In this document: positions 1 to 6,553 of the stretch, piece after piece
Position numbering within the stretch: position 1 is the stretch's first letter
Layout of the letters: each line of letters opens with the position of its first letter
Origin: Marinosulfonomonas sp.
Lineage (GTDB): Bacteria; Pseudomonadota; Alphaproteobacteria; Rhodobacterales; Rhodobacteraceae
Direction: 5' to 3'
Assembly: GCA_026989405.1 (NCBI GenBank)
Contig: JALSJL010000475.1
Coordinates: 1 to 8,353, forward strand
DNA length: 8,353 nt
Program-made: the position numbers and the translations under genes
Notes under the pieces: model-generated
What the model saw: the letters and a program-made list of their open reading frames with translations, nothing else
Databases searched by the model: none
Told to the model about the DNA's origin: nothing

Positions 1-1475
1 TGACGCGTGAATCGGTAACGCGCAAGAAAATCCCTGAACTGTTTCCTGCGGCGGCGCGGTCGATTCTGAAGGGGCTCAAGAAGCTGGACAGCAAAACGAC
101 CGTCGAAGAACTGAGAAACGCTCGTAACGTTGTCAATCAGATGATTTCAGATGCGGAAGCGTTCCCGGGCGTCGGGGTGGGAATGTTGAAGCGCCTGGAA
201 GGGGCGTTGACGGAAGCCATCAAGTCCGGGATCGACAAGGCACCATCTCGCCAAGTTGCGCGCGCCATTGCTGAGGAACTAACGCATTTCCGCAATGGCG
301 TGCAGCAGTTTCAGCCGCGCATCATTCGCAAGATCATGCGGAAAGAAGACATGGCGGGTGCCGTCGAAGATGAGGACGTTCTGCCGCGGCTTTTGTTGAG
401 GAACAAGTTCGAAGACGCCCGTCGGGTTCTCCGTGTGATTGGTGCTTCCTCGCCGGCAGCGATGGCTGCGCGGCGTGCAACGTTCGATGAACTTATTCAC
501 AAGTCCCGTAACAACCTGCTTGGCGGATCGGAAATCGACCCGAAGGTGTTTGCCAGAGAACTGAACAAACTCCGGCCCGAAACCAAGCAAATCCTGTTTG
601 GCGACAAGGCCAAGGAAGTGGAGGATTTGGCGAGACTGCTGGCGGCGCGCGGCGGAGTTATCGACGTGTCTGTCATCAAAGACGCACCGGGCAACGCAGA
701 TATTCTTGATCTGCTTCGCACGGCCGCACAGCGGGATATCGAGCGCAAGCAGATTTTCGACAGGCAGGTTTTCAAACGCCTGATTGCGGGCGATCTCGAC
801 CCTGCATCTGTTGCGCCCGAGGATGTCATCAAGATGTCTCTAACGGATGCGTCGCTGTCCGATATGCGCCTTCTCATGAAAAGGTTGCCGGAAAATCTCA
901 GAGACGAATACCGGCAGCGGCTTATCATCCACCTGCTTGACAAGGCCTCGGCACGGGCTGGTGAGCTGGACCAGGAGATCGGCAAGTTGTTCACCAAAAC
1001 GACCCCGGTGGGCGACAAGCTGGTTGACGTTATGACCAAGGACTTCGGCCCTGACACGGCGACAAGCTTGAAAAAGCTCAAGACAGTACTGGGCGAGGAT
1101 GCCTTCAATATCTTGCGCGATCTTGCGATTGTTTCGGCGGCGAGGGCGCGAGCGGCGACGGTTGGACGAACAGCGGGCGGTTTGGTGCGCGGTTCGATCT
1201 TGAGCAGTCTTGCCGAATTTCGTGGCAACAAAATCGGCAGGATCGTCAAATACCGCATCGTGGCAGGGTTGTTGCGTAACAAGGCAACGCGGAAATGGCT
1301 TTCCAGCGGGATTCAACTTCCCACGCGTAAAGCGAGAACGGCGGCGTTTCAGGTGGCGTTGCCGCAGATCATCCGAGTTTTCGCAGATGTGTTCGGCGAA
1401 AACTCAGAGGAAGTCGATAAGGCGCGCCAGTTTATGGCACGTCCCGAGTTCAAGAAAATTCTTGGTGTGCTCTAG
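1..1475 (+). CDS. Large helical internal virion / DNA-ejection-type protein, 3' part (5' end outside window)
   Basis: The frame is open from the first complete codon at base 3, so the gene starts upstream and ATG 141 is internal. About 490 C-terminal residues are visible and end at TAG 1473-1475. They are almost wholly alpha-helical and rich in Arg, Lys, Glu, Leu and Ala, with no signal peptide or membrane segment. A stretch near bases 390-640 (RNKFEDARRVL, then FARELNKLRPETKQILFGD) resembles a repeat-like helical module that I associate with very large internal virion proteins of short-tailed phages and with phage large polyvalent proteins. Such proteins sit inside the capsid and are injected with the DNA. 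Any enzymatic domain, such as a transglycosylase, would lie in the missing N-terminal part. The position directly before a tail appendage gene supports a virion role. The structural assignment is family resemblance by eye, and the exact function is uncertain. Confidence 0.6.
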   Translation, partial: TRESVTRKKIPELFPAAARSILKGLKKLDSKTTVEELRNARNVVNQMISDAEAFPGVGVGMLKRLEGALTEAIKSGIDKAPSRQVARAIAEELTHFRNGVQQFQPRIIRKIMRKEDMAGAVEDEDVLPRLLLRNKFEDARRVLRVIGASSPAAMAARRATFDELIHKSRNNLLGGSEIDPKVFARELNKLRPETKQILFGDKAKEVEDLARLLAARGGVIDVSVIKDAPGNADILDLLRTAAQRDIERKQIFDRQVFKRLIAGDLDPASVAPEDVIKMSLTDASLSDMRLLMKRLPENLRDEYRQRLIIHLLDKASARAGELDQEIGKLFTKTTPVGDKLVDVMTKDFGPDTATSLKKLKTVLGEDAFNILRDLAIVSAARARAATVGRTAGGLVRGSILSSLAEFRGNKIGRIVKYRIVAGLLRNKATRKWLSSGIQLPTRKARTAAFQVALPQIIRVFADVFGENSEEVDKARQFMARPEFKKILGVL

Positions 1476-1485
1476 GAGCGGATAG

Positions 1486-2724
1486 ATGGGCAATCCCTAC
1501 ACAAGTGTATCGGTCGCGAACTACAACGCGAACCCGCCTCCTGATGATGGGTCGACTGGGTCCAGCAATCTTCTCAAGTGGTCAAATCACATCACGAAGA
1601 TTGGTGATCCGCTGAAAACTGCCGTCGAGACGATCAACACCAATACGTTGTCGGCGTTCGGAAAGCTGTTCGGGAACAACATCACCAGTTTCGCGACAAA
1701 TGCTACTTTGACATCATCGCACCAGGGGCGGTTAATCGTTGCGTCCAACGCCATTACAATCACCCTTCCGTCGGCTGCGACGGTCGGCACGAATTTCGTC
1801 GTCGCCATCAAGAACGTTGGTACCGCAACTGTAACCATTGATGGGAATGGAACGGAAACGATTGACGGTGCGGGGGCGATTACGCTGACGCCGGACGAAA
1901 CGGCAATCTGCATTTCGGATGGCTCGAACTTCCGTTCGATCCGGGGCGCGCCTGATGCATTGCCAAGAAGTTATCTGGCGGGGCTTGGGTTGTCCAACAA
2001 CGCCACCGATCCAAACAACGACGTCGATATTGCGGTCGGGGAATGCCGGGACAGTGCCGATACGGCGAATCTGGTTCTCACGTCGGCGCTGACGAAGCAG
2101 CTCGATGTTTCGTGGGCGGTAGGTTCGAATGCCGGAGGATTGGATACAGGGGCCAAGGCCAACAACACTTGGTATCACGTCTGGCTTATTCGTCGCTCTG
2201 ATACCGGGGTTGTTGATGCGCTGTTTTCGACCTCGGCCACGTCCCCGACCATGCCGACGAACTACGATCAGAAGCGGCGCATAGGGGCCGTTAAAACCGA
2301 TGGGTCGGGGAACATCATTGCCTTTACGCAGATGGGCGATGAATTTCTTTGGGACACGCCGGTTGCCGAGCATACATCATCCAACCCGGGGACCACGGCG
2401 GTGATGGTCTACTTATCGGTGCCGAGTGGTATCCAGGTTGACGCGCTCATCACATTCGGCATCCAGGACAATTCACCGACGTTGAATATCGCTGGGCTTG
2501 TTACGTCCCCGGATGTTTCCGATACCGCGCCGGCAGTAGTAGGGCCATTCGATGTATTTACGTTGGCGAACCCGGGCACGGAGGACACAACTGATGCCGT
2601 CTACAAGGAAGTCAGGACCAACACATCGAATCAAATTCGCTATCGGTTGTCGGGTTCTGATGCAGAGGTTACTGTAGCGATTACCACCCACGGTTGGCGT
2701 GATCGCCGTGGCCGAGATGATTAA
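1486..2724 (+). CDS. Phage tail appendage / tail fibre-like protein
   Basis: This is a 412-aa virion protein that probably forms or anchors a tail appendage for host recognition. ATG 1486 is preceded by AGGAG at 1474-1478, which overlaps the upstream stop, with a 7-nt spacer. Residues 12-45 (YNANPPPDDGS, then NLLKW and KIGDPLKT) match the N-terminal virion-attachment motif common in phage tail proteins. Residues 72-153 form a beta-rich unit (HQGRLIV, ITITLPSAATVG, GTATVTIDG, ETIDGAGAITLTPDETA, SDGSNFRSIRG) of the type repeated in phage fibres. Residues 225-290 (NNTWYHVWLIRRSDTG, MPTNYDQKRRIGAV, DEFLW) are a second beta-rich segment typical of alphaproteobacterial phage tail proteins. The tail end is basic (GWRDRRGRDD). 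No catalytic residues or signal peptide are seen. Receptor specificity cannot be read from the sequence. Confidence 0.75.
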   Translation: MGNPYTSVSVANYNANPPPDDGSTGSSNLLKWSNHITKIGDPLKTAVETINTNTLSAFGKLFGNNITSFATNATLTSSHQGRLIVASNAITITLPSAATVGTNFVVAIKNVGTATVTIDGNGTETIDGAGAITLTPDETAICISDGSNFRSIRGAPDALPRSYLAGLGLSNNATDPNNDVDIAVGECRDSADTANLVLTSALTKQLDVSWAVGSNAGGLDTGAKANNTWYHVWLIRRSDTGVVDALFSTSATSPTMPTNYDQKRRIGAVKTDGSGNIIAFTQMGDEFLWDTPVAEHTSSNPGTTAVMVYLSVPSGIQVDALITFGIQDNSPTLNIAGLVTSPDVSDTAPAVVGPFDVFTLANPGTEDTTDAVYKEVRTNTSNQIRYRLSGSDAEVTVAITTHGWRDRRGRDD

Positions 2725-2725
2725 C

Positions 2726-2752
2726 AGGAGGATGAGTATGCGCCCTTTTTGA
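2726..2752 (+). promoter_or_regulatory. Strong Shine-Dalgarno, ATG start and CCCTTTT slippery heptamer at the 5' end of the protease gene
   Basis: AGGAGG (2726-2731) lies 6 nt before ATG 2738, which is ideal spacing. That frame reads M-R-P-F and then TGA (2750-2752). The zero-frame codons form C CCT TTT at 2743-2749, a canonical X XXY YYZ -1 slippery heptamer. A one-base back-slip joins exactly to TTG 2749 and the 247-codon protease frame. The only other in-frame start near the signal peptide is that TTG, 17 nt from the Shine-Dalgarno, overlapping the TGA as TTGA. Recoding, termination-reinitiation, or a missing T in the homopolymer would each explain the arrangement. Confidence 0.6.
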
Positions 2753-3492
2753 CCAAGCCCCTCGGGGTATTTCTTCTCGCCGCTGTTCTGGCGGCTTTTT
2801 CGTGGCCGGTTTCGGCCCAGCCCGATGAGCGCGAGGCCATCATCGGCACCGTCGCGCGGGTCTCGCAATCGGTTGGCGCGCTCTACGCGCAGCAGGAAGG
2901 CGGCGATATCCGATTCCTCTGCTCCGCCACGGCGGTGGCGCGCGAGGGTGACGCGACCGTCATTCTCACAGCCAAGCACTGCTTGGAGAAGGGCGTCTCC
3001 TACCTGATCAACTTCGGGGACAACCGGTTGCGCTCGCTGAACGCCTGGCAGGTGCCGCACTATGAGGTGGACCCTGGCAAGTATCCGCGCGTGTACAACG
3101 AGCCGCAGACGGACATGGCGCTGTTCCTGATGCCGGGGACGGACATTCCGCTGGTCAACATGGCCGTTACCAGCAAAGACCTTCGCCCCGGCGCGAAAGT
3201 CGTCATGGTCGGCTATCCGCTGGGCCTGTCGAAAATCTCCTACGAGGGAATCGTTGCAGGACGTTTGAACCGATTGGGCTCGGACTACTACGACTATCTG
3301 CTGTTGCAGATTTTCGGTGCGCCAGGCTCCTCGGGCAGCGCGGTGATCAACGTCGAGACCGGCAAGGTCATCGGCGTGCTGGTCGCCGGCAAGGGTGGGG
3401 TTGCGGGTCTGCCCGTGATCTTCGCCACGCCGATCGAATACCGCGAGCATCTGATGGAGGTCGCACCCGGCGGTGCGGCGTCGGCCAAATGA
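2749..3492 (+). CDS. Secreted trypsin/chymotrypsin-fold serine protease (possible -1 frameshifted 5' end from ATG 2738)
   Basis: This is a predicted exported endopeptidase. Numbered from TTG 2749 (247 aa), it has a signal peptide: Lys3, hydrophobic residues 5-18, and VSA before Gln24. The apparent catalytic triad is His77 in TAKHC, Asp122 in TDMALF and Ser195 in GAPGSSGSAV (a GxSG nucleophile motif). Cys58 and Cys78 flank the His region as in the conserved chymotrypsin disulphide. GYPLG near 155 and FATPIEY near 225 also fit small bacterial trypsin-like peptidases. The start is ambiguous: the good ribosome binding site serves ATG 2738, whose frame stops at TGA 2750 unless a -1 shift occurs, giving MRPF joined to LTKPLG. 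The intact triad and long open frame argue against a dead gene. The position between the tail and lysis genes suggests action on the cell envelope or periplasmic proteins, but the substrate is unknown. Confidence 0.8.
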   Translation: MTKPLGVFLLAAVLAAFSWPVSAQPDEREAIIGTVARVSQSVGALYAQQEGGDIRFLCSATAVAREGDATVILTAKHCLEKGVSYLINFGDNRLRSLNAWQVPHYEVDPGKYPRVYNEPQTDMALFLMPGTDIPLVNMAVTSKDLRPGAKVVMVGYPLGLSKISYEGIVAGRLNRLGSDYYDYLLLQIFGAPGSSGSAVINVETGKVIGVLVAGKGGVAGLPVIFATPIEYREHLMEVAPGGAASAK

Positions 3493-3716
3493 ACGCGGGC
3501 GACCGGGAAGCCATCGCGGTCCTTGAGGTCGAGCTCAAGCACCTTGCCGAGGCGATCGACCGGCTGTCGCACAATCTCGACACCATGCGCCGCGATCTCG
3601 ACTGCCTGAAGGCGCTTGCCAACCGCTGGAAGGGCGCAGGAATCTTCCTCGTTATGCTCGGCGGCTTCGGCGCGTGGGCAGTGGACGCGGCCCGCAATAT
3701 GTTCAACGGCGGATAG
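3489..3716 (+). CDS. Small coiled-coil protein with one C-terminal membrane segment (XhlA-like topology)
   Basis: The protein has 75 aa. Its ATG overlaps the protease stop as ATGA (3489-3492) with no clear Shine-Dalgarno, so translation is probably coupled to the protease. Residues 4-47 form a charged amphipathic helix with heptad-like hydrophobic spacing (VLEVELKHL, IDRLSHNLDTM). Residues 50-66 (AGIFLVMLGGFGAWAVD) form a single membrane span, followed by a short polar tail. This coiled-coil plus one-TM layout is that of XhlA-type phage lysis accessory proteins. The topology is what can be seen; a role in lysis, or in tethering the neighbouring protease, is inference. The only cysteine is Cys39. 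Confidence 0.7.
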   Translation: MNAGDREAIAVLEVELKHLAEAIDRLSHNLDTMRRDLDCLKALANRWKGAGIFLVMLGGFGAWAVDAARNMFNGG

Positions 3717-3724
3717 GGCACCAT

Positions 3725-5017
3725 ATGCCGAATCCCGGATTCAAGGGCCGCGAAGCGGTCCTGTTCGCCGCCGTCGAAGCAGTGAACGAAGCGCTTCGCG
3801 CCGGCCATCCGCGTGTACCGCGCAACAACCGCAGCAAGGGTGCTGTCCGAGTAGCCGCAGAGGCGAGCGGGATCGACCCGGCCACGCTTCGTACACGTCT
3901 TGCAGCGGCGAAACGGGAGCTGAACCTCGAGCCGGACTGGCCGGAGGACCGCCCGCCCGAGGCGCCGCATATCCCGCCGCCTGCACCGGAGGAAGCGGGG
4001 ACGACGGATGATCTTGCGGCGATGCTCCGCAAGAAGCCGCACACGCTCGATGAGATTGCCGAGGCGCTCAACGTCACGCGCGGCCAGGCGCTCGACATGG
4101 TGGATGCGCTGGCGGACAGCGCGATCAACGTTCACCGGATGGGCGACACCTATTCGATCGAGGGGACGCAGGCGCCGGCCTTCACCGCCGATGAGCTGCC
4201 CGTGTACAAAAGCCGGCCGGACAACACGTTTTTGTTCGGTGCGCTGGGCGACAACCACCTCGGCAACGTGCAGGAGCGGCTGGACGTGCTCGACGACCTT
4301 TACGACCGCTTCGAGGCGGCAGGCGTCGATCGCGTGTTCAACACTGGCAACTGGATCGACGGCGCCGGGCGGGCGAACTTCAACCTGCACGAGCTGCACA
4401 CGCACGGGCTCGATGCGCAAATCGACTACCTCATCGAGAAGTACCCGCAGCGCGCCGGCATCGAGACCTATGCGGTCTGGGGCGACGACCACGAAGGCTG
4501 GTTCGCCCAACGGGAAGGGATCGACGTGGGCAAGCACGCCGAGCACAAGATGCGCGAGGCGGGGCGCGAGGACTGGCACGACCTCGGTTTCATGGAGGCC
4601 CACGTCCGCCTGGTGAACGCCAATACCGGAGCGGAGGCCATTCTAGCCGTGGTCCACCCCGGCGGCGGGTCGGCGTATGCGCTTAGCTACTCGATTCAGA
4701 AGATCATCGAAGCGCTGGAAGGCGGAGAGAAACCCGCGGTGGCCCTGTACGGCCACTACCACAAGCTGATGGCGATGAACATCCGCAACGTATGGACGGC
4801 CCAGACAGGGACCACAGAAGATCAAACGATTTTCATGCGGAAGAAGCGACTTTCAGCCCATGTCGGCGGCCTGATCGTCGGGCTGGAACAAGACCCGGAA
4901 ACCGGGGCCATCACGGCCATGACGCCGCAGATGTTCCACTACTTCAACCGCGACTACTACAAGAACCGGCGGTGGGGCTACACCGGCAAGGTTCGCCAGG
5001 CAAAGAGGGTGCCGTGA
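3725..5017 (+). CDS. Calcineurin-like metallophosphoesterase with N-terminal helix-turn-helix segments
   Basis: This 430-aa phage phosphoesterase or nuclease-type protein starts at ATG 3725, with AGGG at 3715-3718 upstream and a 6-nt spacer. The open frame runs further upstream but only over the previous gene. Residues 37-66 (GAVRVAAEASGIDPATLRTRL) and 95-145 (HTLDEIAEALNVTRGQALDMVDAL, then a YSI wing) each look like helix-turn-helix DNA-binding units. A proline-rich linker lies at 76-89. The C-terminal catalytic domain has metal motifs in order: GDNH (175-178), TGNWID (207-212), WGDDHE (252-257), VVHPGGG (309-315) and GHYH (343-346). Relative to the textbook GDxxD and GNHE motifs, Asp and Asn are exchanged. 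The architecture suggests a DNA-directed phosphoesterase; the substrate is unknown. I recall this protein type from other phages, so the domain call is firm. Confidence 0.85.
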   Translation: MPNPGFKGREAVLFAAVEAVNEALRAGHPRVPRNNRSKGAVRVAAEASGIDPATLRTRLAAAKRELNLEPDWPEDRPPEAPHIPPPAPEEAGTTDDLAAMLRKKPHTLDEIAEALNVTRGQALDMVDALADSAINVHRMGDTYSIEGTQAPAFTADELPVYKSRPDNTFLFGALGDNHLGNVQERLDVLDDLYDRFEAAGVDRVFNTGNWIDGAGRANFNLHELHTHGLDAQIDYLIEKYPQRAGIETYAVWGDDHEGWFAQREGIDVGKHAEHKMREAGREDWHDLGFMEAHVRLVNANTGAEAILAVVHPGGGSAYALSYSIQKIIEALEGGEKPAVALYGHYHKLMAMNIRNVWTAQTGTTEDQTIFMRKKRLSAHVGGLIVGLEQDPETGAITAMTPQMFHYFNRDYYKNRRWGYTGKVRQAKRVP

Positions 5018-5238
5018 TCGCAATCACCATCACCGACCGTGCCCGCGTCACCAGCGACGGCAGGCAGTGGATTTTATGGGTGCGCCGGGGCCGCGAACGG
5101 AAAAAGGCTACTGGGTGGCGGGCGGCGGCGTATTGCTTCACGCGCACGGGTCTACGCGGCGCGGTGGCGCGTCTTTCACCGGATGGTGATCTGTCGTTGC
5201 TGGACCAACTGCCGGAATTTCACCCGGTGCCGGGATGA
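5014..5238 (+). CDS. Small phage protein of unknown function
   Basis: The protein has 74 aa. GTG 5014 overlaps the phosphoesterase stop as GTGA (5014-5017), and GAGGG at 5005-5009 lies 4 nt upstream, so it is probably coupled to that gene. The protein is basic at its centre (WVRRGRERKKATGW). The layout QWIL, W, AAAYCFTRTGLRGAVARL and LLDQLPEF suggests a short beta-beta-alpha fold. I do not recognise a family with certainty. Small proteins of this general look often sit beside phage phosphoesterases, so it may work with that protein, but this is a guess from position. No membrane segment or signal peptide is seen. Confidence 0.65.
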   Translation: MIAITITDRARVTSDGRQWILWVRRGRERKKATGWRAAAYCFTRTGLRGAVARLSPDGDLSLLDQLPEFHPVPG

Positions 5239-5486
5239 GCATTGAAATCCGGTCCCTGACTTTCTCGCGCGGGCCGGACGGCGTGAGCACCGTTGCCCAC
5301 GTCATGGTCAAGAGCGGAGCGGCCACGCAGATGGTGTCGTACCCCGTCTCCGACGCGCAGCGGCTGATGCACATCGAGACGCTGGCGCGGTTCGCATGGG
5401 AGGACGCCATTGCCGAAGCCGGGGATGATTGCGAGAACCCCGTCACCGCCGAGGAAATGGAGCGATGGCTGAACTCGACCGGCTGA
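5235..5486 (+). CDS. Hypothetical phage protein, 83 aa
   Basis: ATG 5235 overlaps the previous stop as ATGA (5235-5238), with no clear Shine-Dalgarno, so translation is probably coupled. The N-terminal half looks like beta strands (IEIRSLTFSRGPDG, THEN VAHVMVKSG and MVSYPVSD). The C-terminal half is an acidic helix (RLMHIETLARFAWEDAIAEAGDD, here described in part) ending AEEMERWLNSTG. Its last 22 bases overlap the start of the endolysin gene. I recognise no family. It is soluble by composition. The placement between the phosphoesterase and endolysin genes does not tell its function. Confidence 0.65.
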   Translation: MSIEIRSLTFSRGPDGVSTVAHVMVKSGAATQMVSYPVSDAQRLMHIETLARFAWEDAIAEAGDDCENPVTAEEMERWLNSTG

Positions 5487-5974
5487 TTGACGGGATCATC
5501 GACCGCGAGGGCGGATACGTCAACCATCCCGCCGATCGCGGCGGCCCGACGAAGTACGGCATCACCAAGGCGACCCTGGAGCGGTATCTCGGCAAGGAGG
5601 TCCAGGATCGGGCGGTGCGGGAGATGCCGCGCGAGATGGCCGTTGCGATTTACCGCTCGCTCTACATCGTCGGGCCCGGGTTTCACAAGATCGAGGATGC
5701 GCGTCTCCGCGCCCAGGTTGTTGATGCCGGCGTGATGCACGGCACCGGCTGGGCGGCGCGGCGGTTGCAGGAAGTCGCGGGTGTGCGGGTTGACGGCATC
5801 ATCGGCCCGGTCACTCTCAAGGCGGTCAATTTCCAGGCCAAGATCGACGGGCTTTCGGGACGCTTCGCCGCACGCCGCATCCGCAAGATCGCCCGCATCG
5901 TGCGCCGCAACCCGTCGCAGCTCGTTTTTCTGGTCGGCTGGATCGACCGGGCGGCCTCGTTTTTGGAACGGTAG
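5465..5974 (+). CDS. Endolysin: GH108 muramidase with C-terminal peptidoglycan-binding domain
   Basis: This 169-aa endolysin should hydrolyse the glycan backbone of peptidoglycan at the end of infection. ATG 5465 is chosen over the in-frame TTG 5429 because GAGGAA at 5451-5456 sits 8 nt upstream and the protein then begins at the family's usual N-terminus. Residues 8-37 carry the glycoside hydrolase 108 signature, with DREGGYVNHPADRGGPTKYG and the catalytic Glu15 in EGGY. Residues 97-125 (ARRLQEVAGV, VDGIIGPVTLKAV) fit the PG_binding_3 domain that accompanies GH108, and FLVGWIDRA near 154-163 is its usual tail. There is no signal peptide, so export should depend on a holin, consistent with the holin-like gene 12 nt downstream. 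The length is close to the family norm. Confidence 0.92.
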   Translation: MAELDRLIDGIIDREGGYVNHPADRGGPTKYGITKATLERYLGKEVQDRAVREMPREMAVAIYRSLYIVGPGFHKIEDARLRAQVVDAGVMHGTGWAARRLQEVAGVRVDGIIGPVTLKAVNFQAKIDGLSGRFAARRIRKIARIVRRNPSQLVFLVGWIDRAASFLER

Positions 5975-5986
5975 GAGAACCACGCA

Positions 5987-6154
5987 ATGAAAGACTGGAT
6001 CATCGCGCGGCTGCGCGAGAAATCGACCTGGCTCGGCCTGGTGTCACTGCTGGGCGCGGCCGGGCTTGCGATATCACCCGAGCTGTCCGCCAGCATCGTC
6101 ACCGCCGGGCTCGCCATCGGCGGGCTGGTGGCGACCGTGAAGAAAGAGAAGTAA
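5987..6154 (+). CDS. Small two-segment membrane protein, probable holin
   Basis: The protein has 55 aa. AGGAG at 5973-5977, overlapping the endolysin stop, lies 9 nt before ATG 5987. It begins with a charged amphipathic stretch (MKDWIIARLREKS). Two hydrophobic segments follow at about 14-31 (TWLGLVSLLGAAGLAIS) and 35-51 (ASIVTAGLAIGGLVATV), separated by PELS, and it ends in a basic tail KKEK. Size, two-span topology, charged C-terminus and position directly after an endolysin that lacks a signal peptide all fit a phage holin that would release the endolysin through the inner membrane. No specific holin family is assigned. Expression from the same late transcript as the endolysin is likely. 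Confidence 0.75.
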   Translation: MKDWIIARLREKSTWLGLVSLLGAAGLAISPELSASIVTAGLAIGGLVATVKKEK

Positions 6155-6166
6155 CCTTTCGTAAGG
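6155..6166 (+). promoter_or_regulatory. Short hairpin CCTT-TCGT-AAGG overlapping the lipoprotein Shine-Dalgarno
   Basis: CCTT (6155-6158) and AAGG (6163-6166) can pair around a TCGT loop. The AAGG arm is part of the AAGGAA ribosome binding site (6163-6168) for ATG 6176. A near-identical CCTTTCGTTAGG lies 41 bp downstream at 6196-6207 inside the gene. The four-pair stem is weak, so translational control is only a possibility. Confidence 0.25.
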
Positions 6167-6175
6167 AATCTCGCT

Positions 6176-6553
6176 ATGAAAGAACCACGCCGTATCCTTT
6201 CGTTAGGCCGCAAGGCCCTTCCTGTTGTCATCCTCGCCACGCTCGCCGGCTGCGCCGGGGCCGTGCCCTGGAACCCGCAGAACAATGCGGGCATCACGAA
6301 CGTGCGGATCGCGTTCGAGGACGGCAAGATCAGCGATGTACGCTGGGTTGACGGCAAGGAGAAGGCGCGCGTTCGCCTCAACGTCGATCTCGCCAGCAAG
6401 ACCCTCAGCTACAGCGCCAACGACGTGCTGGCCTTTCCCGCCTTCAACTCGCGTGCCGAGGTGGAGAAGTGGGTTGCCGAGCAGTTCGCCGGCGCGAGCA
6501 AGGAAATCATGCCGAAGATTGTTGACCTGATCGCCAAAGCGTCCGGTCTGTGA
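6176..6553 (+). CDS. Phage-encoded lipoprotein
   Basis: The protein has 125 aa. ATG 6176 follows AAGGAA (6163-6168) by 7 nt. It has a lipoprotein signal peptide: basic residues RR and R-K in 1-13, a hydrophobic core PVVILATLAGC, and the lipobox LAGC with lipidated Cys26. Ala27 at +2 is not an inner-membrane retention residue, so outer-membrane anchoring is likely. The mature part begins with a Pro/Asn-rich linker (VPWNPQNNAG), then a beta-rich unit (VRIAFEDGKISDVRWVDGKE) and a C-terminal helix ending IAKASGL. The place right after endolysin and holin invites comparison with outer-membrane spanins. However, it is longer than the usual o-spanin and no i-spanin partner is visible, so lysis, superinfection exclusion or an envelope role all remain open. 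Confidence 0.8.
   Translation: MKEPRRILSLGRKALPVVILATLAGCAGAVPWNPQNNAGITNVRIAFEDGKISDVRWVDGKEKARVRLNVDLASKTLSYSANDVLAFPAFNSRAEVEKWVAEQFAGASKEIMPKIVDLIAKASGL

Noticed and set aside
497..1282. Minus-strand frame of 261 codons opposite the virion protein gene
   Set aside because: Ser/Arg-rich translation without family features; the + strand frame has coherent helical protein content and continues past the window edge.
2121..2150. GGTTCGAAT, resembling a tRNA T-loop
   Set aside because: It lies inside the tail appendage gene, and no acceptor stem, anticodon arm or D arm could be built around it.
2473..4603. Very long minus-strand open frames (2473-3450 and 3368-4603)
   Set aside because: They lie opposite well-supported + strand genes, have low-complexity His/Arg/Val-rich translations typical of antisense frames in GC-rich DNA, and lack any recognisable domain.
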